Shown here: in pieces, positions 44,749-53,756 of the stretch
Layout: the number at the start of each line of letters is the position of its first letter
Position numbering within the stretch: position 1 is the first letter of the stretch
Assembly: GCA_018701215.1 (NCBI GenBank)
Contig: JABIWH010000042.1
Location: 1 to 64,000 of the forward strand
DNA: 64,000 nucleotides
Direction of reading: 5' to 3'
Source: Rhodospirillaceae bacterium
GTDB taxonomy: Bacteria; Pseudomonadota; Alphaproteobacteria; GCA-2731375
Program-made: the position numbers and the translations under genes
The notes under the pieces: generated by a model
Told to the model about the DNA's origin: nothing
What the model saw: the letters and a program-made list of their open reading frames with translations, nothing else
Databases searched by the model: none

Positions 44749-46107
44749 ATGACTACATTTAGCCTTTGGCGCCGGGAAAGCCGCGCCATCATCGTCCTGG
44801 CCCTGCCCCTGGCCCTGACCCAGCTATCGCACATCGCCATGGTGACGACGGACGTGGTGATGATGGGCTGGTTGGGGCCCACTGCCTTGGCGGCGGGCAC
44901 CCTGGCCAATCACTACTATTGGTTTTTCGATATGTTCGCCATGGGCCTGGTCAGTGCCGTGGCGCCCATACTGGCGCAGGATCTGGGCGGGCGGCGGTTT
45001 CGCCAGGTCAGGCGCACCATACGCCAGGGTTTTTGGGCCGCCGCGCTGCTCTCGCTACCCTGTGCCGCCGCGATCTGGCATACGCAACCGGTCCTCGAAG
45101 CCCTGGGCCAGGACCCGGCGTTGTCTGCGGCGGCACAGAGCTATCTTCGCCACATGGTGATCGGCTTTCTGCCCGGCCTTTGCTTCATTGTCTTAGGCGC
45201 GTTCCTGGCGGCGCATACCAGGCCGCGCGCCACATTGGTGGTCGCGGTTCTGGGCATTGTCGTCAATGGCATTGCCGATTACGGCCTGATATTCGGGCAT
45301 TTCGGTCTACCGCGCCTGGAATTAATCGGCGCCGGCATCGCCTCCGCCACGGTCAGCAGCTTCATGTTTCTAAGCCTTTTGGCGTTCGTATTGCTAGACC
45401 GGCGGTTGCGCCGCTATCGGCTGTTCGGCCGCTTCTGGCGCGCCGATTGGGCCCGGTTTCGGGACATATTCCGCATCGGTCTGCCCATGGGTATTACGAC
45501 CCTGGCAGAAATCGGCATGTTCACCGCCGCCGCCCTGCTGGTGGGTCTGTTGGGAACCGATGCCCTGGCCGCCCACGCAATCGCCGTGCAATGCGCGGCT
45601 ATCGTCTACATGATCGCCGATGGCATTGCCAAGGCGGTCATGGTGCGGGTAGGCCGGGCCACGGGCGCGGGCGATCACCGAGGCGCGGCGCGGGCTGGTT
45701 GGGCCGGCATCACCTTGGGTCTGGGCTATGCCTTGCTGCCGGCGCTGGCGTTTTGGCTCTTCGGCGGTGCCATTGTCGATCTCTATCTGGGTCCAGCGCG
45801 GCCAGAAACCATGCCGGTCAGAGAGCTGGCCATCGCCTTTCTTTTCGTGGTGGCCCTGTCCCAGCTGGCTGACGGCACCCAGGTTACGGCCATGGGCGCC
45901 CTGCGCGGCCTTAAGGATACCCAACGGCCCATGCTGATCGCATTGCTGGGTTATTGGGGTTTGGGCCTGCCCATCGGCGCCTATTTCGGCATTTATCTGA
46001 ACTTTGGCGGCGAGGCTATCTGGAGCGGTCTGGCGATCGGCTTGACCGTGGTAAGTGTCTGCCTTGTCGAGCGTTTTCGCGTTATGTCCAACCGCCGAAG
46101 CGGCTAA
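44749..46107 (+). CDS. MATE-family efflux transporter
   Basis: This is a 452-residue exporter of the NorM-like MATE class, with 12 helices. Conserved stretches: IIVLALPLALTQLSHIAMVTTDVVMMGWLG in the first part (split over two helices) and GLPMGITTLAEIGMFTAAALLVGLLG in the second. Exports cationic drugs or metabolites in exchange for Na+ or H+. The start is ATG 44749, where similarity begins. Another long overlapping frame in this gene is only a shadow. Confidence 0.9.
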   Translation: MTTFSLWRRESRAIIVLALPLALTQLSHIAMVTTDVVMMGWLGPTALAAGTLANHYYWFFDMFAMGLVSAVAPILAQDLGGRRFRQVRRTIRQGFWAAALLSLPCAAAIWHTQPVLEALGQDPALSAAAQSYLRHMVIGFLPGLCFIVLGAFLAAHTRPRATLVVAVLGIVVNGIADYGLIFGHFGLPRLELIGAGIASATVSSFMFLSLLAFVLLDRRLRRYRLFGRFWRADWARFRDIFRIGLPMGITTLAEIGMFTAAALLVGLLGTDALAAHAIAVQCAAIVYMIADGIAKAVMVRVGRATGAGDHRGAARAGWAGITLGLGYALLPALAFWLFGGAIVDLYLGPARPETMPVRELAIAFLFVVALSQLADGTQVTAMGALRGLKDTQRPMLIALLGYWGLGLPIGAYFGIYLNFGGEAIWSGLAIGLTVVSVCLVERFRVMSNRRSG

Positions 46108-46125
46108 AAGCAGCTGCGCCGCTTC
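46097..46125 (+). terminator. hairpin at the end of the MATE gene
   Basis: A perfect 8-base stem (GAAGCGGC with GCCGCTTC, 46097-46104 and 46118-46125) spans the stop codon. The next T-rich run is about 25 bases further on, so it is a weak intrinsic terminator at best. Confidence 0.3.
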
Positions 46126-46234
46126 TGAAATTGGAACAAATTTGAATCTTTTTCGTGCGTTTGACCATCAGATCATGCTAACTTAACCCTAATTGATTAT
46201 GTAAAACGTATTCTATGAAAAAAGTTACGGGGGT

Positions 46235-46525
46235 ATGCTTATGGTCATCGAATTCATATTGGGCGCGGCGCTTATTGTCATGACGACGGCGGCCTTGATC
46301 ATGTGGCTGTCCAGTGTCACCGAAGGAATACGCGCGGTTTTGGCGGTCGGCGGGGTCATGACCCTGGCCCTACTGGTACTGATGGCCCATACGGCCATGG
46401 GCGTGGCCTTGATGGACGCGCTGCATTTGCTGTTGGTTGTCGGTCTGCTGGTAGTGCCGATTATTGCCATCGCCTTCGCCGACTGGCGCCGTGCGCCGTC
46501 GTCGGATCAGCAGTCAAACCTCTAA
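46235..46525 (+). CDS. small membrane protein of unknown function
   Basis: This 96-residue protein consists mainly of three hydrophobic helices (about 5-27, 33-55, 62-83) and a short charged tail (DWRRAPSSDQQSNL). Start ATG 46235 has a GGGGG stretch 7 bases upstream; an in-frame ATG two codons later is an alternative. I do not recognise the family. It lies between the MATE and YggT genes. Confidence 0.55.
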   Translation: MLMVIEFILGAALIVMTTAALIMWLSSVTEGIRAVLAVGGVMTLALLVLMAHTAMGVALMDALHLLLVVGLLVVPIIAIAFADWRRAPSSDQQSNL

Positions 46526-46717
46526 GCAATCTTTCAAGAATATAGGCTTCACGGGGAGGCCCGGCAGCGCCCATGAAGAGGCGCGGTCGGGCAGTCTGCA
46601 CAACAAACAAACATTTCAAGATTGAACATACCACTTGCAAGCTTGCGTTGGCGGGCGGGGGGCATTACATGTTGGGCTCTTGCCGGTAGGGGCGTTAGAA
46701 AAGGGCTTGGGCTTCGC

Positions 46718-47011
46718 ATGTGTTCTATTGTCGAATTGGTTGCAAGCGTGATCATGTTGTATTTTTGGCTGATCCTGGTGCAGGTCATAATGTCCTGGCT
46801 GGTGGTCTTCAATGTCATCAATACACAGAATCGCTTCGTCTACATGGTGGGCGATTTCCTGCACAAGATTACTGAACCGGCCCTGGGTCCGATTCGCCGC
46901 ATCCTGCCCAGCCTGGGCGGTATTGACCTCTCGCCGGTGGTTCTGATCCTGCTGTTGATCTTCGTGCAGAATTTCATTCGGGAAATCAGCAGTTGCGGCC
47001 CCGGATTTTAG
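46718..47011 (+). CDS. YggT-family membrane protein
   Basis: This 97-residue protein has two hydrophobic segments flanking a conserved loop: LYFWLILVQVIMSWLVVFNV, then PALGPIRRILPSLGGIDLSP and VVLILLLIFVQNFI. This matches YggT/CCB3. The family acts in cell-division or osmotic/membrane assembly contexts. The start is ATG 46718, at which similarity begins; upstream frame extension has no family match. Confidence 0.85.
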   Translation: MCSIVELVASVIMLYFWLILVQVIMSWLVVFNVINTQNRFVYMVGDFLHKITEPALGPIRRILPSLGGIDLSPVVLILLLIFVQNFIREISSCGPGF

Positions 47012-47027
47012 CGTAACGCCGCAACTT

Positions 47028-47996
47028 CTACCCGCCTGGCGCCCCTTGGGTGTTCACATACAAGGCGTAGAGGGATTGACTGGCGGCCATGAACAGGCGG
47101 TTGCGCTTGCTACCGCCAAAGCAGACATTGGCGCAGCGTTCCGGCAAGGCAATCCGCCCGATCTTGGCGCCGTCGGGGGCGAAAATCAGCACGCCGTCCA
47201 GCTCTTCCGTACCCATACCCCAGCCGCACCACAAATTGCCGTCCACGTCACTGCGCATACCATCAGGGGTGCCGCCGGGCCCGGCATCGATATGCACCCG
47301 TTTGTTGGAAATTTTGCGGCCATCGGCGGAAACGTCATAGGCCAAAATCTTGCGGTTCGGCACGCCACGGGATTCCACCACATAGAGGATGCTTTCATCG
47401 GGCGAAAAGCACAGGCCATTGGGGCCCAACACGTCATCGGCGGCGACGGTGATACCGCCGTCATCGCCATCAATGCGATAGACCGCCTGGGGCACCTCCG
47501 GCTCGGCCTTGTGGCCTTCGTAATTACCTAAAATGCCGAACGGCGGATCCGTGAACCAGATTGAGCCGTCGGATTTCACCACCACGTCGTTGGGGGAATT
47601 CAACGGCTTACCCTGCCAATTGTCCATCAACACGGTGATGGCGCCATCGTATTCCGTGCGGGTAACCCGCCGCCCCCCATGTTCGCAGGTAATCAGGCGG
47701 CCCTGACGGTCACGGGTGTTGCCGTTGCCGAAATCGGTGGGCTTGCGGTAGGTGGAGACCTTGCCGGTTTCCTCCTCCCACTTCAAAATTCGGTTATTGG
47801 GAATATCGCTCCACAAAAGGTAGCGGCCATCGCCAAACCAGACCGGCCCTTCCGCCCAGCGGCAGCCGGTGTACAGCCGCTCTACCGCGGCGCTGAAAAT
47901 AGTATAGGGCGCGAACCGTTCATCCAGAATCTCGACCGCCGGATCAGGATAACGGGGATGCTCGCGCCAGCCGGCGCTTAAAGGGTGTCTAGGCAT
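47028..47996 (-). CDS. SMP-30/gluconolactonase-family lactonase
   Basis: This 322-residue six-bladed beta-propeller has the family metal ligands in order: AEGPVW (Glu ~49), NSPNDVVV (Asn), and TPDGMRSD (Asp). It hydrolyses sugar lactones such as gluconolactone, using a divalent metal. It has no signal peptide, so it is cytosolic. It follows the TauD-like gene by 17 bases, and these two may work on a shared substrate or are simply co-transcribed. Confidence 0.87.
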   Translation of the reverse strand: MPRHPLSAGWREHPRYPDPAVEILDERFAPYTIFSAAVERLYTGCRWAEGPVWFGDGRYLLWSDIPNNRILKWEEETGKVSTYRKPTDFGNGNTRDRQGRLITCEHGGRRVTRTEYDGAITVLMDNWQGKPLNSPNDVVVKSDGSIWFTDPPFGILGNYEGHKAEPEVPQAVYRIDGDDGGITVAADDVLGPNGLCFSPDESILYVVESRGVPNRKILAYDVSADGRKISNKRVHIDAGPGGTPDGMRSDVDGNLWCGWGMGTEELDGVLIFAPDGAKIGRIALPERCANVCFGGSKRNRLFMAASQSLYALYVNTQGAPGG

Positions 47997-48013
47997 GCGA
48001 TCTTATCTCCCAT

Positions 48014-48886
48014 CTAAACAATCCGGCCATCCACTGCCGTCGGGCCATCGCCCGCCAATGTTGTGCGCACCATCAGGCGCCGCTCGTTGGCCTCATCATA
48101 GGGCCGCCCGCGATGCAGCACGGCACGGTTATCCCACATCACCACGTCATCAGGGCGCCAGACATGGCGGTAAGTGAAGGCTTTCTGGGTCGCGATCCCG
48201 GTCAATTCGTCGATCAAGGCCATGGCCTCGTCATCCGCCATGCCGACAATCGCGCCGATATGACTGCCCAGCACCAACGCCTTGCGGCCATTGGCCGGGT
48301 TGCGGCGGACCAGGGCCTGGGGCACGGGGGGCAGAGCCGTTTCCTGCGCCGCGCTGACCGCGTTGGGGTCAACCTTGCGCCGCGAGGTGGCGATGGAATG
48401 GATCGCCACCAGGCCATCGATGCGCTGTTTCATATCCGCGCTCAAGCTTTCATAGGCGGCCCGGCCGGAGGCAAATTCAGTATCGCCGCCCTGTTTGACG
48501 ATTTGCCGGGCTGACAGGATCGAGCCTTTGGCCGGCGCCGCCTTAAAGGTGCTGTCGCTATGCCACAACAGATTGGCGGTGCCGAACAAGGCCAGATGGC
48601 TACCGGGTTCCTTCAAGCTGCCATCCGCCAGCATATTGGAAATCCGCACGATCTTGGAGCCGGAACCAACCAGGCCCGGCAGGGTTTCCTCCAACGGTCC
48701 AAAATTTTCCGAAAAGATGATCTGCTGTTCGTCGCTGAGCGGCTGGTCATGAAATACCAGCACGGAATAGTCTTCGAAAGCCGCTGAAATTTCCCCTCGA
48801 ATTTCCGCCGACAATGGTTCGCGGGCAGCAAAGCCGCTGACCGTGGCGCCAAAAGCCTCTGTCAGCGGTTCTATCCGCAAGGCCAT
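48014..48886 (-). CDS. TauD/TfdA-family 2-oxoglutarate dioxygenase
   Basis: This 290-residue Fe(II)/2OG oxygenase has the iron ligands WHSDSTF (His and Asp ~100-102) and the distal LHRGRPYD (His), followed by ERRLMVRTTL, whose Arg binds 2OG. Family substrates include taurine, alkylsulfates, 2,4-D and carnitine precursors. The ATG lies 1 base after the apt stop (TGATATG), with GAGGGGG upstream, so it is translationally coupled. The substrate is unknown. Confidence 0.87.
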   Translation of the reverse strand: MALRIEPLTEAFGATVSGFAAREPLSAEIRGEISAAFEDYSVLVFHDQPLSDEQQIIFSENFGPLEETLPGLVGSGSKIVRISNMLADGSLKEPGSHLALFGTANLLWHSDSTFKAAPAKGSILSARQIVKQGGDTEFASGRAAYESLSADMKQRIDGLVAIHSIATSRRKVDPNAVSAAQETALPPVPQALVRRNPANGRKALVLGSHIGAIVGMADDEAMALIDELTGIATQKAFTYRHVWRPDDVVMWDNRAVLHRGRPYDEANERRLMVRTTLAGDGPTAVDGRIV

Positions 48887-48887
48887 A

Positions 48888-49415
48888 TCAGTCCCCCTCG
48901 AACGACATGAGCGTGCGCACCTGAATGCCCATCTCTTCCAACCGGGCGCGGCCGCCGAGATCGGGCAGGTCAACGATGAACGAGGCACCGACCACTTCGC
49001 CGCCCGCATCGCGCACCAACTGCACAGCGGCGGCGGCGGTACCACCAGTGGCGATCAGGTCGTCGATGATCAGGATCTTATCGCCCGGCTCCACGCTGTC
49101 GATATGGATTTCCACTTCATCGGTGCCGTATTCCAGGTCGTACTCCACCGAAATGGTCTGCCAGGGCAGCTTGCCCTTTTTGCGGATCGCGACAAAGCCG
49201 ATCGAGAGCTGATGCGCCACGGCGCCGCCCAGGATAAAACCGCGCGCCTCGATCCCGGCAATTCGCGTGATAGAGCTGCCGGCGAAGGGCTGCACCAATT
49301 CGTCCACGGTGCGGCGAAAACCGGTGGGATGTTCCAACAATGTGGTGATGTCGCGGAACATGATACCCGGCTTTGGGTAGTCAGGAATGGTCCGCACGAG
49401 ATCCTTGATGTCCAT
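48888..49415 (-). CDS. apt: adenine phosphoribosyltransferase
   Basis: This 175-residue purine-salvage enzyme converts adenine and PRPP to AMP. The PRPP motif is ILIIDDLIATGGT (~120-132). The early YPKPGIMFRDITTLL block is characteristic of Apt. The start is ATG 49415 with an AGGA site. Placed directly after mtnP, it would salvage the adenine released from methylthioadenosine, so the pair form a clear functional unit. Confidence 0.95.
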   Translation of the reverse strand: MDIKDLVRTIPDYPKPGIMFRDITTLLEHPTGFRRTVDELVQPFAGSSITRIAGIEARGFILGGAVAHQLSIGFVAIRKKGKLPWQTISVEYDLEYGTDEVEIHIDSVEPGDKILIIDDLIATGGTAAAAVQLVRDAGGEVVGASFIVDLPDLGGRARLEEMGIQVRTLMSFEGD

Positions 49416-49426
49416 GATACGCGTCC

Positions 49427-50314
49427 TCAACTATTCAGGAGGCGGCCCGCGACCGCATCCAACTTGGCCAAAATGGCCGGGTCCCGCTTTTCCGGGCTGG
49501 TGATCAAGGCCATTTCCAGGGCCTGGTCGTCGCCCGAGGGACAGGTCGCGGGCCGTTCCGCCATACGCGGCGCCACGGCCTTGACCAAGGCGCGGGCATG
49601 ATCGGCATTGCCCAGCAGGACCTTGATGATATCGTCCACTTCGACGGCATCATGGTCGGGGTGCCAGCAATCAAAATCAGTGACCATGGCCACCGTGGCA
49701 TAGGGGATTTCCGCTTCCCGGGCCAGTTTTGCTTCGGGCATGTTGGTCATGCCGATCACCTGGCAGTCCCATTGGCGGTACAGATTGCTTTCCGCCAGGG
49801 TAGAAAACTGCGGCCCTTCCATGCACAAATATGTGCCGCCGCGATGCACCGGCACGCCGACCGCGCGCGCCGCCTGCTCGCACCAATCGCCCAGGCGGGC
49901 ATTGACCGGATGAGCCATGGAGACATGCGCCACCATGCCGGGTCCGAAAAAGCTTTTCTCCCTGGCAAAGGTGCGGTCGATGAACTGATCGATGATGACG
50001 AACGTGCCCGGCGGCAATTCTTCCTTGAACGATCCACAGGCCGACAGGGAAATAATATCGGTGACGCCGGCCCGCTTCATAGCATCGATATTGGCGCGGT
50101 AGTTGATCGAGGAGGGCGATTGCACATGACCACGGCCATGGCGGGGCAGAAACACCATTTGTACGCCGTCCAGATTGCCGAACAGCAATTCGTCCGACGG
50201 TGCGCCCCAGGGGCTATCGACGGCTTCCCAGCGGGTATCGCTCAAACCATCAATTTCATAAACGCCGCTGCCGCCAATAACGCCCAAAACCGGCGCCGCA
50301 TGGGTCTCGCTCAT
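49427..50314 (-). CDS. mtnP: S-methyl-5'-thioadenosine phosphorylase
   Basis: This is a 295-residue PNP/MTAP-family enzyme. The order GGSGVYEIDGL, FLPRHGRGHVQSPSSINYRAN, YLCMEGPQFSTLAES, GMTNMPEAKLAREAEI and TDFDCWH is that of MTA phosphorylase. It cleaves methylthioadenosine to adenine and methylthioribose-1-phosphate, feeding the methionine salvage pathway. The start is ATG 50314 with GGAGGA 7 bases upstream. It is 11 bases upstream of apt and begins an operon that runs into tauD-like and SMP-30 genes. Confidence 0.95.
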   Translation of the reverse strand: MSETHAAPVLGVIGGSGVYEIDGLSDTRWEAVDSPWGAPSDELLFGNLDGVQMVFLPRHGRGHVQSPSSINYRANIDAMKRAGVTDIISLSACGSFKEELPPGTFVIIDQFIDRTFAREKSFFGPGMVAHVSMAHPVNARLGDWCEQAARAVGVPVHRGGTYLCMEGPQFSTLAESNLYRQWDCQVIGMTNMPEAKLAREAEIPYATVAMVTDFDCWHPDHDAVEVDDIIKVLLGNADHARALVKAVAPRMAERPATCPSGDDQALEMALITSPEKRDPAILAKLDAVAGRLLNS

Positions 50315-50360
50315 CAATTATCCTCCGTGAAAAAACATGGCGCCAGCATAGCTCCAAAGG

Positions 50361-50383
50361 AAAGGGCCGCCAATGGCGGCCCA
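50361..50383 (-). terminator. intrinsic terminator after the bc1 operon
   Basis: A perfect 8-base-pair stem (GGGCCGCC AAT GGCGGCCC, 50364-50382) is followed on the minus strand by TTTCCTTT. It lies about 25 bases downstream of the cytochrome c1 stop and separates the bc1 operon from the mtnP operon. Confidence 0.65.
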
Positions 50384-50407
50384 GACCAAATCGCATTATC
50401 GCGAAGC

Positions 50408-51193
50408 CTAGTGCAAATCAGCCCAGACCTTGCGTTTGACGCCGTACAGCACGATGGTCAGGACGATCAGGAATAGGATCACCTTGACGCCCATGCGCTT
50501 GCGCTGCTCCAGCGCCGGTTCCGCCGCCCACATCAGGAAAGTCGATACATCCTTGGCGATTTGCTCCTTCGTGGGCGCGGTGCCGTCGACATATTCCACC
50601 GCCTCATCATCGATGGGCGGACCCATGGCGATCTGATGACCGGGGAAATAGCGATTATAGGCCATTCCTTCGGCCAAGGTGACGCCTTCGGGCGCTTCCT
50701 CCTCATAGCCAAGCAGCAGCGAGTAGATATAGCTCTCGCCGCCAAACCGGGCCTTGGCCATCAGCGACAGATCGGGTGGGAAGGCGCCATTGTTCGAAGC
50801 CCGCGCCGCCTTCTCGTTGTCGAAGGGCGAGGGCATGTAGTCGAACAACTTGCCCGGACGTTCGTACATCTCGCCCTCGTCATTGGGGCCGTCCATCATG
50901 GTGTATTCCGCCGCGATGGCCTTGGCCTCTGCCTCTTTCAGGCCGATCTCCAGCAAATTGCGAAAGGCGATGAAGCGCAGGCCATGACAGCCACTGCAGA
51001 CTTCACGGTAGACCTGCAGGCCCCGCTGTAGCGCGGCCCGGTCAAAGGTGCCGAAGGGTCCGGAATGGTTCCACGACACTTCCTTCAGGGGTTCGGCACC
51101 GCCCGAGGCCAACGCCTTGGATGAATGGAACAGAGGTGAAGCAAACAGGGCCGCAACAGCCGTGAACGCGAGGACTTTGGCAAACTTATACAT
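50408..51193 (-). CDS. petC: ubiquinol-cytochrome c reductase, cytochrome c1
   Basis: This 261-residue protein has a signal peptide (to ALAS), haem c motif CSGCH (66-70), axial Met in HQIAMGPP (~190) and a C-terminal membrane anchor (VKVILFLIVLTIVLYGVKRK). It takes electrons from the Rieske protein to cytochrome c in the bc1 complex. Its ATG overlaps the TAA of cytochrome b by one base (TAATG). Confidence 0.97.
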   Translation of the reverse strand: MYKFAKVLAFTAVAALFASPLFHSSKALASGGAEPLKEVSWNHSGPFGTFDRAALQRGLQVYREVCSGCHGLRFIAFRNLLEIGLKEAEAKAIAAEYTMMDGPNDEGEMYERPGKLFDYMPSPFDNEKAARASNNGAFPPDLSLMAKARFGGESYIYSLLLGYEEEAPEGVTLAEGMAYNRYFPGHQIAMGPPIDDEAVEYVDGTAPTKEQIAKDVSTFLMWAAEPALEQRKRMGVKVILFLIVLTIVLYGVKRKVWADLH

Positions 51194-52476
51194 TAGCCAC
51201 GGTCCTCCGCCTTGGCCGCGGCCCCATCGGGCGCACCGTCACTACTGCCTCCACCACCGCTGCTTTCAAGTACCGCCGTGGAGATGGACTCCGGTAGTTT
51301 CCTGGGCCGTTCGAACCAACCGATAAACGGCAGCACCAGGAAGAACAGGAAGTACAATACCGTCGACAGACGTCCGACGATGATGAAAATACCCTCCGCT
51401 GGCTTGCCGCCAATATAGCCCAGCACGAAGCAGTTAATGAAGAAGGCCCAGAACAGCATTTTGTATACCGGGCGGAAGCGGGCCGAACGCACCTTGGAAG
51501 TATCCAGCCAGGGCAACGCGAACAGAATGAACAGCGAAGCGAACATGGCGATGACGCCGAACAGCTTATCCGGTACGGCGCGCAGAATGGCGTAGAACGG
51601 CAGGAAGTACCATTCCGGCACGATATGCGTCGGCGTTACCAGGGGATTGGCCGGGATATAGTTGTCCGGCTCACCCAGCAGATTGGGCGCGAAGAACAGC
51701 AGCCAGGCAAAAATGATGCCGAAGATCCCCATGCCGTAAAGATCCTTGACCGTGTAGTACGGGTGGAACGGAATAGTGTCCTGCGGCCCCTTGATATCGA
51801 TGCCCAGGGGATTGTTCGACTTGTGCACATGCAGGGCCCAAAGGTGGATGAAGACCACCGCGAAAATCACGAAGGGTAGCAAGTAATGCAGGCTGTAGAA
51901 GCGGTTCAGGGTCGGCTGGGCGACGGCGAAGCCGCCCCATAGCCAGGCCACGATCTCCTCGCCCACCAGAGGCACGGCGGAGAACAGGTTAGTGATCACC
52001 GTGGCGCCCCAGAAACTCATCTGGCCCCAGGGCAGTACATAACCCATGAAGGCCGTGGCCATCATCAGAATGAAGATGATAATACCCAGCCACCACAACA
52101 GCTCTCTCGGTGCCTTGTACGAGCCATAGTACATGCCCCGGAAGATGTGGATATAAACCACGATAAAGAACATCGAACCGCCGTTGGCATGCATATAACG
52201 CATCATCCAGCCGTAGTTCACATCGCGCATGATATGTTCAGTGGAGGCAAAGGCCAGATCCGCATGCGGCGTATAATGCATGGCCAGAATAATGCCGGTG
52301 ACGATCTGGAGGACCAGCATCACCCCGGCCAGGGAGCCCATGTTCCACCAATAATTCAGATTCTTTGGTGTCGGGTAGACCACCAGGCTGTCATTGATGA
52401 AACCAAAGATCGGCAGCCGATATTCGATCCAGTTGATGATGGCATTGTTCGATTGAAAACTTGAATGACCTGACAT
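51193..52476 (-). CDS. petB: ubiquinol-cytochrome c reductase, cytochrome b
   Basis: This 427-residue protein has eight membrane helices. Four haem His lie in the second and fourth helices (TGIILAMHYTPH; FFIVVYIHIFRG and the YSLHYLLPF/LWALHVHKS pair). The quinol-oxidation PEWY motif is present in the middle. It has a low-complexity Gly/Ala tail (SSGGGGSSDGAPDGAAA). Second gene of petABC, 9 bases after the Rieske gene. Confidence 0.97.
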   Translation of the reverse strand: MSGHSSFQSNNAIINWIEYRLPIFGFINDSLVVYPTPKNLNYWWNMGSLAGVMLVLQIVTGIILAMHYTPHADLAFASTEHIMRDVNYGWMMRYMHANGGSMFFIVVYIHIFRGMYYGSYKAPRELLWWLGIIIFILMMATAFMGYVLPWGQMSFWGATVITNLFSAVPLVGEEIVAWLWGGFAVAQPTLNRFYSLHYLLPFVIFAVVFIHLWALHVHKSNNPLGIDIKGPQDTIPFHPYYTVKDLYGMGIFGIIFAWLLFFAPNLLGEPDNYIPANPLVTPTHIVPEWYFLPFYAILRAVPDKLFGVIAMFASLFILFALPWLDTSKVRSARFRPVYKMLFWAFFINCFVLGYIGGKPAEGIFIIVGRLSTVLYFLFFLVLPFIGWFERPRKLPESISTAVLESSGGGGSSDGAPDGAAAKAEDRG

Positions 52477-52485
52477 ATCCGCCCC

Positions 52486-53013
52486 CTAGCCGATCTTGAT
52501 GTTGCTGTCGTCAAGGAAGACGTAGGCGGGCACAGGCAGATTGGTTGGTGCCGGCCCCTTGCGAATGCGTCCCGAGGTATCATAATGCGAGCCGTGACAA
52601 GGGCAGAACCAGCCGTTGTACTCACCCGCCTGGCCCAGGGGCACACAGCCCAGATGGGTGCAGACGCCAACCAGGATCAACCATTCCGGCTTTTCCGCCC
52701 GGGCTTGATCGCTCTCGGGGTCGGGTAAATCAGTCATGGCGACCGCCTTCGCCTTGGCGATTTCCTCTTCCGTACGGTGGCGGATGAAGACCGGCTTGCC
52801 GCGCCAGCTGACCGTGATGGATTGCCCCACCTCGATACTGGATATGTCGACCTCGATCGAGGAAAGCGCCAAAACATCCTGGGACGGGTTCATCTGATCG
52901 ACCAGCGGCCAGACAAAGCCAGCCGTACCAACGACACCAAGGCCGGCGGCTGCTACATACAGGAAATCCCGGCGGCTGGGGTCATGTGCATCCCCGCCTG
53001 TGCTATCCGCCAT
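52486..53013 (-). CDS. petA: ubiquinol-cytochrome c reductase, Rieske iron-sulfur protein
   Basis: This 175-residue Rieske protein has a Tat-type anchor (SRRDFLYVAAAGLGVVG), then the [2Fe-2S] ligands Cys118/His120 (CTHLGC) and Cys137/His140 (CPCHGSH), and the disulfide Cys123-Cys139. It is the first gene of petABC, with its promoter presumably in the ~170 bases shared with the divergent trmL gene. Confidence 0.97.
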   Translation of the reverse strand: MADSTGGDAHDPSRRDFLYVAAAGLGVVGTAGFVWPLVDQMNPSQDVLALSSIEVDISSIEVGQSITVSWRGKPVFIRHRTEEEIAKAKAVAMTDLPDPESDQARAEKPEWLILVGVCTHLGCVPLGQAGEYNGWFCPCHGSHYDTSGRIRKGPAPTNLPVPAYVFLDDSNIKIG

Positions 53014-53182
53014 GGTTTACTCACCTTATCTTAAATTTATCGGGAGATTAATTTGTCCCTGTTTGTCATGCCGTCGCGCATTTGTCCAGACATGGACGCG
53101 CGATCAGGCCGTGTTTGCGGCCTGCGCGACGATTTGCCCTCCCGCCCTGGCCAGATTGGGGCGAATCGGCCATGCTAGGGCC

Positions 53183-53644
53183 ATGCGCTTGGCCCTTTAC
53201 CAACCTGATATCCCGCAAAACACCGGCACCCTGATCCGGCTCTGCGCCTGTCTCGGCGTGCCCCTGGACATTATCGAACCGTGCGGTTTTACCTTCACGG
53301 ACAAACAATTGCGCCGCGCGGCCATGGATTATGCCGAAAAGGCGGAGCTGCAACGGCACAATTCATGGGCCGATTTCGTGCCTGGGCTGAGTGGCCGCCT
53401 GGTTCTGGCGACCACGAAAGGGGCTCGGCCCTATGGCGATTTTGCCTTCCGGGCCGATGATATTATCTTGTTGGGGCAGGAACAGTCCGGCGTCCCGGAC
53501 GAGGTTCATGACCGCGCCGATGCCCGCCTGGTGATCCCCATGCAAGGCGGCGCGCGGTCATTGAACATTGCCGTTGCCGGCGCGATGATTTTGGGTGAGG
53601 CCTTGCGTCAGACTGATGGCTTTGCTACCGAGGCGACCAATTAG
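53183..53644 (+). CDS. trmL: tRNA (cytidine(34)-2'-O)-methyltransferase
   Basis: This is a 153-residue SPOUT methyltransferase. Motifs: PDIPQNTGTLIRLCACLG (motif 1), LGQEQSGVP (motif 2) and IPMQGGARSLNIAVAGAM (motif 3, the knot). It methylates the wobble nucleotide of leucine tRNAs. The start is ATG 53183, at which the family match begins. Its TAG stop (53642-53644) is the first bases of intergenic repeat copy 3. Confidence 0.93.
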   Translation: MRLALYQPDIPQNTGTLIRLCACLGVPLDIIEPCGFTFTDKQLRRAAMDYAEKAELQRHNSWADFVPGLSGRLVLATTKGARPYGDFAFRADDIILLGQEQSGVPDEVHDRADARLVIPMQGGARSLNIAVAGAMILGEALRQTDGFATEATN

Positions 53645-53746
53645 AGCAATTTTCAATTTATTGCAGTCGCTCTCGCGACCTAATAATTGGTTCAATTGCT
53701 CGTTCTTAAAGAGTTGAGCACATTTAGGCTAAATGTGCTTCAAGGG
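53642..53746 (-). repeat. double-stem intergenic repeat, copy 3
   Basis: In inverted orientation this matches copies 1 and 2: outer stem GAGCAATT/AATTGCTC enclosing GTCGCTctcGCGAC, linker TTCTTAAAGA and hairpin AGCACATTT/AAATGTGCT. The stop codon of trmL is in its first bases, and the ribosome site of the next gene follows its last. Confidence 0.8.
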
Positions 53747-53756
53747 GAGAATTTTG

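Noticed and set aside
44766..45872. 368-codon frame overlapping the MATE gene on the same strand
   Set aside because: It is an out-of-frame shadow rich in Gly, Arg and His without membrane helices; MATE features are in the other frame.
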